Of a DNA stretch of 64,000 nucleotides, positions 44,825-52,068 are shown one piece after another. Source of the DNA: Pseudomonas sp. MWU15-20650 (GTDB taxonomy: Bacteria > Pseudomonadota > Gammaproteobacteria > Pseudomonadales > Pseudomonadaceae). The translations under genes were made by a program, and so were the position numbers. The DNA is taken from the NCBI RefSeq assembly GCF_023242475.1, contig NZ_JALJFG010000015.1, positions 1 through 64,000 on the forward strand. Direction: 5' to 3'. The notes beneath the pieces were generated by a model. The model saw only the letters and a list, made by a program, of their open reading frames with translations, did no database searches and was not told where the DNA came from. The stretch's first letter is position 1. Each line of letters begins with the position of its first letter.

Positions 44825-46807
44825 TTAATCCCACGTTGCTGGGATAAGGCCGTCGCCTTTTGTACTCCAAGCGGCTACTGAGTGCGTGTGCTCTATGTCA
44901 CCCCAGATTTCCTGCCCTGCATGCTCAAGTACGATAATTTGGAGGTTGGCATTCGTCCGTGAGATCGCCTCTCCAAGTACCTCGAAAATTCGTCGCGTGG
45001 CCTGCAGGTCTTCGATTCTGTGCCTACGCAACACGGCCATGTCCAAGTCCAGTGCATTGCCCCCAAGATCGCTGCTCGGGAAATACACTTGGCTAGGCTG
45101 GTCTATTACCAGAAAGCTCAAGGTGGGCAGGTGTAGATTTTCTTTCTGAAGCAAAAACTCATGGATGCCGAGAAACGCAGCCACGTGATATCCCATCCAG
45201 TTAGCCCCGCTACCGACTTCCCAAAGGTAGTCAAACTGATCGAATTCCTTGTCGAATCGGATGGTCAATTCCTTCTGATCCAACCTGAGAACTGAGTTAG
45301 CAGCACCTTCAAGGGCGCCAAACTGATCTGCGTAATGCTCAATGAGTTCGGTAAGCTTGGCATCTACCTCGCGTTCTCTAGCAGCGCGGTTACCGCCGGC
45401 CATCAGTCTGTTGAAATCGCTGATCTTTTTGCTTTCGGCCTTCATGCGTTGGGCAATCGCCTCGTCTGCTGATGTATGGCCGATCTTCTTGAGTACCTCA
45501 GAAATTTTCCCAGCAACATAATAGATATCACCAATTACGCTACGAAGCCTTTCGTCCTCCGCCAAAATTGCATTTTTGTCAGCGCGATAGGTATGAAGCG
45601 TCTTCTCCTCCTTTGCCAGATTTCGTTTAAGGTTGGATATCCTGCTATCAAACGCAGGATTCTGTTCCAATATCTCAGCCACGCGCGTGATTTTTTTGAC
45701 CTTCGTTTCGAGGTTGGTGATTACCGTGCTCATTGTGTCCGATGTGGATCCGCACGCTACGCATTTGCCCTCATCCCGAAAACTTTTTTTCAGCCAATCC
45801 AAGCCGACGACATGGCTCTTTTCTTCATTTACCGCTTTGACGAACTGCTGGCTACTCTGGGCCAAGCTGCTGTAGCCACTGATCTCCTCCCCTAGCTCGT
45901 CTACCAGTCGCTGCTGTGCAGTTTCCTTGGCGACTGCAGCATCAAATCGTTCGTTGATATGTAGGCGCTTTGGCGCAATCAGTGTTTGTTCCAGCCGCTT
46001 GTTTCGGTATGCATCCATGACCGATTTTAGCTTCGCGACTTTGATGTCTAGATCGTCAGGTATGTCAGCTTCGAGGAGACCGATTTCGATGCATCTGTCG
46101 ATCATCCGGTTTACCTCATGACGCCAGTGAAGCTTTGCTTTCTCGACAACCTTGAGTTCTTTTTCGAGACCATCCAGCTCTTTTTGCGCGTCGTCCCGTC
46201 TGCGTTCATTTATAACGTATTGCGCATCTACAATGCCTAGAGCGTAAGGCATTGCCCTGGTCAGCTTTTGACGGTGGATCCATGTGTCTGCTTTGAAAAA
46301 TAGCGTGTTTGGATTGGCCACGATGTGTTGTGGCAAAAAATTGAACGCGGCCAAGTCCCTGAAAGAAGTTCGGGCATCAAGCTTGCTTGGTTTTTCTGCA
46401 TCAGAATGCGGAAGGTCGCTCACGCCTATCAAGTTGTTGAGCTTATCCTTGAAAGTCGACCTGTTGGTTTTGGTAGGCACAATCTCTGGGATCGAGCCAG
46501 AAAACGGTTCAAAGTAGTAGTCGTTCGAAGGGGTACTGTCTATTGGGCCTTTGCGTGCGATTAACCAGCTTTCCCCTCGCAAAGTTACCTTCACCCCAAA
46601 CCACATGACCTTGTCTCGAATCGTGCCGATGGGGATCTGGCATTTGGTTGCCCCCATCGCATAATCGATGATATGAAGAACGGATGACTTACCTGTTCGA
46701 CTCAGTCCGTGAATAATATTTATTTTTCCTGGCTTGAATTGGATCTCTTGAATCTCGTTGTTCTGATTTTTTGGCCAGAGAATAATTGAGTCAATTTGAA
46801 ATTTCAT
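44825..46807 (-). CDS. ABC-3C system ATPase (DUF3732, SMC/RecN-like)
   Basis: 660 residues. Walker A GLSRTGKSS at 34-42, long coiled-coil arms, a CxxC hook near residue 347 (GKCVACGS) like the zinc hook of Rad50, and a C-terminal Walker B LSFLVIDQPSQVYF near 565-575. This is the sensor ATPase of the ABC-three-component systems described computationally in conflict islands. It is the third gene of the operon and overlaps its upstream neighbour by 17 bases. Confidence 0.85.
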   Translation of the reverse strand: MKFQIDSIILWPKNQNNEIQEIQFKPGKINIIHGLSRTGKSSVLHIIDYAMGATKCQIPIGTIRDKVMWFGVKVTLRGESWLIARKGPIDSTPSNDYYFEPFSGSIPEIVPTKTNRSTFKDKLNNLIGVSDLPHSDAEKPSKLDARTSFRDLAAFNFLPQHIVANPNTLFFKADTWIHRQKLTRAMPYALGIVDAQYVINERRRDDAQKELDGLEKELKVVEKAKLHWRHEVNRMIDRCIEIGLLEADIPDDLDIKVAKLKSVMDAYRNKRLEQTLIAPKRLHINERFDAAVAKETAQQRLVDELGEEISGYSSLAQSSQQFVKAVNEEKSHVVGLDWLKKSFRDEGKCVACGSTSDTMSTVITNLETKVKKITRVAEILEQNPAFDSRISNLKRNLAKEEKTLHTYRADKNAILAEDERLRSVIGDIYYVAGKISEVLKKIGHTSADEAIAQRMKAESKKISDFNRLMAGGNRAAREREVDAKLTELIEHYADQFGALEGAANSVLRLDQKELTIRFDKEFDQFDYLWEVGSGANWMGYHVAAFLGIHEFLLQKENLHLPTLSFLVIDQPSQVYFPSSDLGGNALDLDMAVLRRHRIEDLQATRRIFEVLGEAISRTNANLQIIVLEHAGQEIWGDIEHTHSVAAWSTKGDGLIPATWD

Positions 46808-47297
46808 TGGGAATACCGAACAGAAGCTTCAGGAGGGTAGGGGTATCAACACTTGCGTACCAATTGGCCAGACGGTTGACTGTCATCACCATCTCTTTGG
46901 GTAGGGCAGACTTTGTTCCACGCGGCCAGCGATCAATTTTGTTGCTGAAGACTGGTAGTTCATCTGTGCGATGAACCACTGCCAACAGATTGGCCGAAAC
47001 TGCGAGGTTCAAGCCCTGCAGAGCTACTGGCGCTCGAGATGCGACGCGTTGCTCCAAGTCAACCTTAAGACCTGGTGCCTCTCTAAAAACCTTGTCTAGC
47101 CTGGTTTTAGCATTCCTTGAACACAAGGCTTCCCGGGAAGCCTCATCCCAGACAAACGGTAAAACGAGTTCGAGTTTCAACATATCGAGCGGGTGCTCGG
47201 AAGCTTCCAGTTCGTATTGCTGTACGAATACGGTCAATAAGAAGCACGCCAGCGCGCTATTGTGTACTACATAGGTATCCAAATATGGCCCGCTCAC
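46791..47297 (-). CDS. ABC-3C system middle component
   Basis: 168 residues, helical, starting VVHNSALACFLLTVFVQQYE, a pattern shared by middle components of three-component ABC systems. It overlaps the effector gene by 4 bases (ATGA) and the ATPase gene by 17 bases, so all three are translated together. It is thought to bridge ATPase and effector. Confidence 0.75.
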   Translation of the reverse strand: MSGPYLDTYVVHNSALACFLLTVFVQQYELEASEHPLDMLKLELVLPFVWDEASREALCSRNAKTRLDKVFREAPGLKVDLEQRVASRAPVALQGLNLAVSANLLAVVHRTDELPVFSNKIDRWPRGTKSALPKEMVMTVNRLANWYASVDTPTLLKLLFGIPNEISN

Positions 47298-48487
47298 TTA
47301 CCTTCACCTTTGACCTGATGCCAGAGAATCGGGTGATCTGTACCGTCATCATTTGCTTGATGGTGATATGTGCCTAGGTAAAGGTAACGATGGTCTGACT
47401 TCAAACGGCCAATTTCTATGGTGAATTTTTCTGGAGTGGTCGTACTGATGTAGATCTGCTTGTGATCGTCACCGGAGAAATCTTCGAAAGGAATGCCTTT
47501 CAGGTTTGAGTAAGCTTCGCGAAGACTATCCCACCTCCCATGAAGTGTGTTCTCAAGCTCGTTAAAGTGCTCCGGGAGTACCTTACCTTTGAGTAAAAGT
47601 CTCGACCGCTCGGCATACCCAGCCCAGTAATGTCCAAGCTCCTTTTCGATTGTTCGCTCCATTAGCCCCAATTCTTTGAGCTGGAAAATGAAAGGCAGAT
47701 TCAATTCTTGGTTGAGCGCTATCAGCTCGCGATATTCGGTTTCGTCCTGACTTCGCGCAGTCCAAGCTTCGCTGAGGAATTTTTCGAAAAGGAGCTGCTT
47801 GCGGTTGAAAAGTGGCAGGGATGTAGTCCAGAAGGGCTCCCTGCGTCTCCATGTCTCACGCGCCATGTTGAAAAGGTGGCCCGTGAGACTATCCAATATG
47901 ACTTTCTTATGCTCGTCCAGACCCTCTGGCAGCTGCAATGCGGCGTACATCGCATCGGTTATCGAAGCAGATTCATGCTTGTGAATGACCTCGAAACGAC
48001 CGACAACATAGGCAATTGATTCATCATCAAACGCGGTAACCTTTGCTGCAATTTCAGCGGTAGCACCATCCATGGTGAGTGCGTGAGTACGAAGGGTCTT
48101 AATAGCGTGCTCTACGTCTTTTGGGGATGACGCTGCTGACAACAGATGTACGAGGCTGTTGCTGCCGACCACTCCATTGGTCACTAGAATAAAGTTGATC
48201 TCCTCATGAGTTGCCTGGGACTGCTCGAGCTTCTCAAGCCAGTTTTTGAATGTGTTCCACAGGTTTTTGCTGCTGTCTTGCAGCGGATTTTTTCCAGAGA
48301 GCGTGAGTTTGTCTTGCTCTTGGATTGAAATAGTTCCTGTTGCCGTAGGAATCACTTCCTCGACGTCATCCGTTGTTTCTATCCCGAAGAGCGCATCCCT
48401 ATGTGAACTGTGAAATATTCTATAAAGCGCACGCTCGAACTGGTAGCCATACCCAGCAATGCTTGCACTGGCTTCTGTGTTGTCCAT
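47294..48487 (-). CDS. ABC-3C effector with Cap4-like nuclease domain
   Basis: 397 residues from ATG 48487 (MDNTEASASIAGYGYQFERA), AAGGA upstream. The N-terminal 130 residues look like the DUF4297/Cap4 double-strand-DNA endonuclease fold: GYGYQFERALYRIF, GIETTDDVEEV, then SIQEQDK (res. 54-60, a PD-ExK-type end) and SSKNLWNTFKNWL. The C-terminal part (from about 230) would be the ABC-3C contact domain. It probably cuts DNA when the ATPase senses infection; the chemistry is inferred from the family. Confidence 0.75.
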   Translation of the reverse strand: MDNTEASASIAGYGYQFERALYRIFHSSHRDALFGIETTDDVEEVIPTATGTISIQEQDKLTLSGKNPLQDSSKNLWNTFKNWLEKLEQSQATHEEINFILVTNGVVGSNSLVHLLSAASSPKDVEHAIKTLRTHALTMDGATAEIAAKVTAFDDESIAYVVGRFEVIHKHESASITDAMYAALQLPEGLDEHKKVILDSLTGHLFNMARETWRRREPFWTTSLPLFNRKQLLFEKFLSEAWTARSQDETEYRELIALNQELNLPFIFQLKELGLMERTIEKELGHYWAGYAERSRLLLKGKVLPEHFNELENTLHGRWDSLREAYSNLKGIPFEDFSGDDHKQIYISTTTPEKFTIEIGRLKSDHRYLYLGTYHHQANDDGTDHPILWHQVKGEGK

Positions 48488-48745
48488 GTGTCCTTCTCTC
48501 GGATAATCGCACTGGGCGTCCATGTCGCGCCGGATAGACGAAGCTTAGGCCGCGTTGATGCACGAATTTACCGCGAATAATGGCAGTGGGCCACGCTGGC
48601 TTTGTGAGATATTGACAAAAAGATGATTAACTGTGTTTTTGTACAGTTGTTTCCAGTGCCGCTTTTTTTAAAGCGCTCCTTGAAGTTGCTCGTAGAACGC
48701 GTCTTCGCCGGGGATGGAGTATAACTTGCGTCCGGGAGGGGGGAG

Positions 48746-48866
48746 GGCATGCCGCTTCGCGGCCAGGCTGTCGCAAACGGAGCCTTCGCGTTTCGCATCG
48801 TCTCGGCCACTTTCGAGCTGATATTCTTCACGCCTTCGGCCTTCCTGGCCGGCGCGCTCCGCTTGC
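48746..48866 (-). repeat. Dispersed structured repeat, copy D (minus strand)
   Basis: Read on the minus strand: GCAAGCGGAGCGCGCCGGCC, GAAGGCCGAAGGCG, GGCCGAGACG, then CGACAGCCTGGCCGCGAAG ending near GGGC. It lies in the 435-base gene-free gap upstream of the ABC-3C operon. Confidence 0.7.
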
Positions 48867-48922
48867 TACGAAAGCCGTTTAACAAAGGGCTTGTTATAAT
48901 CTGCGAAAGAATAATCAGTGCC

Positions 48923-49960
48923 TTAAGGCTTTGAAGTGTCGCCCTCTTGCGCTCCCCACATCAATCTGTGGGCTTGAAAGTTTGGATGGAAAAACACCTT
49001 GTAGAATATATTTCTTTTTTCTGCAGCAAATACTCCGTCGCGGATCGTATCGAATTTTGGATGTGATGCTTTTTGTTTGTCAAAATCAAAGTCCGCTAAG
49101 GTTCCGGCAATGTAGTCAGGAACTCTAACGAAGCTATCGTAAGCGAGTTTTCCTACGGTTTCAGGCTTTGTTAAAATTAATTTTCCTTTAGGATCTACGT
49201 CGCTGTTTACACAAAAAGTATGGTAAAGGTTGCTGACTTGCTCAAGCATGTAGTCGCCTATAAATTTATGCTTGAACGTAAGCATGCTGTCACGGTCTGA
49301 CAGCCAGGCTATAATTTCAACATTGGCCCTTTCGCTTACTTCTGCAAGGAAGTAAGCAGCTAGGCTTGCGATAATCTCAATGTCTCGGAGTAAGCGTAAA
49401 TTTAATTTTGAGGACTTGACCAGTTGCTTGAGCTGCTTTAGCTCTTTGATGGTTTTTTTATATCTCTGTTCTGCATTTGGTGTTGACGTGCACCAGTATT
49501 CAAGCATGCCAATCATGGCATCAATTCGGCTTATGTGATAGAGCTTTTCATCACTGTGCATTCTGCGCTCACGGTCTAGTATCAAGGTGATATTGAAGAC
49601 CGGCCCTTCTTTAAGGAATGAAATGAACATGTCTTTAACTGACCTTACTTTTTTAAGGTCTGATGGAGCCATTATGTTTATACACTCTGACATTGTCTCA
49701 AAGGATGCTAGGTGCGGGAAGAGAGAGAAAGTTACTACATCGCTATTTTTTTCGGAGTCATAAAAGGCATAGTCTGACGATAGAATCCACTTTTTAGTGT
49801 CTTCATGTTCTTTTATGAAATCGTCAAGAAGTTTTGCGCCGCTTTGCAAGAAGCTATTGTTAAAGTGTGTAATGGACTCATGTATGCCGAATCCAAGCAA
49901 GGGTTGGTCAGGATTGACTTCTTCAAGAGAGTGCGACTTCATAAATTTTGAAAAATCCAT
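48923..49960 (-). CDS. Hypothetical protein in very AT-rich DNA
   Basis: 345 residues (MDFSKFMKSHSLEEVNPDQP). Soluble, charged, helical in the middle (KKTIKELKQLKQLVKSSKLN). No motif I recognise. Its base composition is the most AT-rich of the defence region, which suggests a separate, recent origin. Position between an ABC-3C system and Ppl makes it a defence candidate by neighbourhood only. Confidence 0.65.
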   Translation of the reverse strand: MDFSKFMKSHSLEEVNPDQPLLGFGIHESITHFNNSFLQSGAKLLDDFIKEHEDTKKWILSSDYAFYDSEKNSDVVTFSLFPHLASFETMSECINIMAPSDLKKVRSVKDMFISFLKEGPVFNITLILDRERRMHSDEKLYHISRIDAMIGMLEYWCTSTPNAEQRYKKTIKELKQLKQLVKSSKLNLRLLRDIEIIASLAAYFLAEVSERANVEIIAWLSDRDSMLTFKHKFIGDYMLEQVSNLYHTFCVNSDVDPKGKLILTKPETVGKLAYDSFVRVPDYIAGTLADFDFDKQKASHPKFDTIRDGVFAAEKRNIFYKVFFHPNFQAHRLMWGAQEGDTSKP

Positions 49961-50129
49961 TGCTATTCCGGTCTGGCGTAAAAAATTTGGCTGGTTCAGC
50001 CCACTTTATGTTGGCAAAAAAACTTTATTTTGTGATGGTACGTAAAAACTGGGTAGTCAGTCCTCACACCCTTGCGGCTGATCACATTGGGCCACCGACC
50101 ATACATCTCCATTGGATCTTGAGATCGTC

Positions 50130-50555
50130 TTACTCGTTATTGTCCACCTCGTAGCCCTTTCCGTCACGCCTAGCGTCTTCAAAGATCATCCTCTGCATAG
50201 AGGTTGAAATACTCAGTTGGTGTGTAGAATGAAGTCTCGGTGAAGCGTTGCCCATTCCGCATGCTGAAAGCTTGAAGAATCCGCTGATCTTCAACCGACA
50301 AGCTACACACTCGAACGAGGAGGGCAGCATGGCTTGACGTTGAATCACCTCGTCATCTCCGATTGACGTGTCGACGGTTCCAATTGGGTCACCGTTCAGC
50401 AGCCCAGGGGAGAGACAAGCTGGGCATTCCTCTCTGTGATCGGATTGCATGTCATCGATGTCCTCACTGACGTCCACTGATCGCAAACGGAGCGCGCAGG
50501 CGCGCGGATGGAAGCCCGGAGGGCCAAGACGCGGCGGTTCAGCGGCTTGGGTCAC
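50130..50555 (-). pseudogene. Zinc-ribbon remnant, start taken over by repeat B
   Basis: An open frame of 141 codons. The second half has two Cys pairs (EECPACLSPG and FECVACRLKI), a zinc ribbon typical of the C-terminal region of larger proteins. The first ~25 codons are repeat B read on the opposite strand, not a natural N-terminus. I read it as the 3' remainder of a longer gene. Confidence 0.45.
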
Positions 50556-50584
50556 AACATCCGGCCCCCGCTAGGGAGCGCCCT
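50483..50584 (+). repeat. Dispersed structured repeat, copy B
   Basis: Starts GCAAACGGAGCGCGCAGGCG, centre AAGCCCGGAGGGCCAAGACG, end CCCCGCTAGGGAGCGCCC. It sits between the zinc-ribbon remnant and the DUF7693-like gene. Confidence 0.75.
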
Positions 50585-50600
50585 CAGCTCCCCAAGCTAT

Positions 50601-50907
50601 TTAAAGGCGTTTCAGCATCCGTTCTAGAGTTTGATGCTCCCACGTGCTAAGCAGAGTTACAGGGTCAGCGCCGAATCGATCACCCGAGTCGAATGAACAA
50701 TTCCATCCACCCAGGCTCACGCACGCTTCGCAGTAATCGAGCTCATCACAGTCGTTGAAGATCGTAATGCTCCATCCCTCGATATCGACCATGAATATGC
50801 CGGCATAGAGCTCGTTCCACGTCTGCGGGCTTGCTCTAACTATCACGCGCCGGCCAAGCGCGACTTGCGTAATACCTGGCCCACCTCCCTTGCTGTGAGC
50901 GCGGCAT
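50601..50907 (-). pseudogene. DUF7693-like gene with two frameshifts
   Basis: The intact part (from 50846) reads NELYAGIFMVDIEGWSITIF, DCDELDYCEAC and the family ending LLSTWEHQTLERMLKRL. The upstream part (LTAREVGQVLRK then VALGRRVIV) is split over two other frames. Restoring one G near 50900 (CCGGCG) and one near 50868 (AAGGTC) gives a continuous protein from ATG 50907. Family length and motif order are from memory. Confidence 0.65.
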
Positions 50908-51016
50908 AGACTCCTCAGGGTAATCAGTTAAAGTCATAAAAGAATTCAGTCAGCCTTGATCATCTGTCGAAGGTACACCGGCAGGCGTGAACCAGGTGCC
51001 CATAGGGGAGGGGGAG

Positions 51017-51520
51017 ATGAAGGTATTTTTGGACTGCGAGTTCACTCGGCTTAACCGCGACACGAAGCTGATTTCACTAGCACTTGTGTCCGAGGCTGGC
51101 CACGAATTCTATGTCGAGCTCACAGATACCTACCATGTGGCAGATTGCAGCGATTTTGTGATCCAAAACGTCCTGCCTCAGCTCAACCTACCTGAACATG
51201 GGCAACCCTTGGTCGAAGCTCGAACCTCACTGCTCGCTTTCCTGGGCAACCTTGAAGGCCCGCTCGAGATCTGCTCGGACGCCCCGGATTGGGACTGGGT
51301 TCTCTTCTGCCAATTGGCATACGTACATCATCGTTGGCCTGCTAACGTTGCCAATAGTCCAACCAACCTGATCCTGCTATTCAGTCATCTTGAAGCGGAT
51401 GATATCGGCAACGTGACGCTCCCGGAACTTCCCCATCACGCGCTGCTGGATGCTCGCCTCTTAGCCGACCTTTATCGTCGACTGACTGCCGGTTCCAATC
51501 GAGGCACTGAACATGGCTGA
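51017..51520 (+). CDS. DEDDh-type 3'-5' exonuclease
   Basis: 167 residues from ATG 51017, preceded by GGGGAGGGGGAG. Catalytic residues are Asp6 and Glu8 (FLDCEFT), Asp88 or Asp91 (CSDAPDWDW), His140 and Asp145 (HHALLDARL), giving the H-x4-D of DEDDh enzymes. A stand-alone small nuclease like this may act on RNA or single-stranded DNA. It overlaps the next gene by 8 bases. Confidence 0.8.
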   Translation: MKVFLDCEFTRLNRDTKLISLALVSEAGHEFYVELTDTYHVADCSDFVIQNVLPQLNLPEHGQPLVEARTSLLAFLGNLEGPLEICSDAPDWDWVLFCQLAYVHHRWPANVANSPTNLILLFSHLEADDIGNVTLPELPHHALLDARLLADLYRRLTAGSNRGTEHG

Positions 51521-51909
51521 TGATCTTCGTACGCGTGAGTCTGTCAGGCGCAAAGCGCTCTGGACACTTTCGCACCTGGTGCCGGGCGACCCACAAGCAG
51601 CCGCTATTTTGAATGTGCTTGATGACATTGAAGACCAAGAGCGCGTCGACTTAAACCAGAATCATCCACGCCTCGATATTGATGCTGTCCGCAAAGCAGT
51701 CCTGATTGAACGCCACAGTTCCGGTATCACTGCGCGAGGCCGGTATTCCCCAGCCATGGCTTGAGCGTTTTCTGCAAGCGAGCATCGGGTCGACGCGCCT
51801 TGTCGATGGCCCGTACGCCCATGATTGGGAGAAATTTCTCACTCAATGGCAGGCTGAAATGCTGCACTTGGATGCTCACATGTCTGCTAGTGGAGCACAT
51901 CAGCCGTAA
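51513..51909 (+). pseudogene. Frameshifted paralogue of 43200-43607
   Basis: The first frame (MADDLRTRESVRRKALWTLS ... RHSSGIT) and the second (LREAGIPQPWLERFLQASIG ... HDWEKFLTQWQAEM) together cover the 135-residue family. The break is near 51735, where the alignment needs two more bases or one fewer. Translationally coupled to the exonuclease gene by an 8-base overlap. Confidence 0.75.
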
Positions 51910-52068
51910 GCATCTGGGGCACCTCCGATTGGCTTGAGGTTGATGGACTGATCGTCTCATCACGGGTCACCAATTTCCCAAACGACCTGGCATGCATGTC
52001 GCCAGGGTAATCGGAGGTAAAGCAACTGCATGGGCAGCCAGCCGTGCCTTTCACTACCTGCCAGGGCG

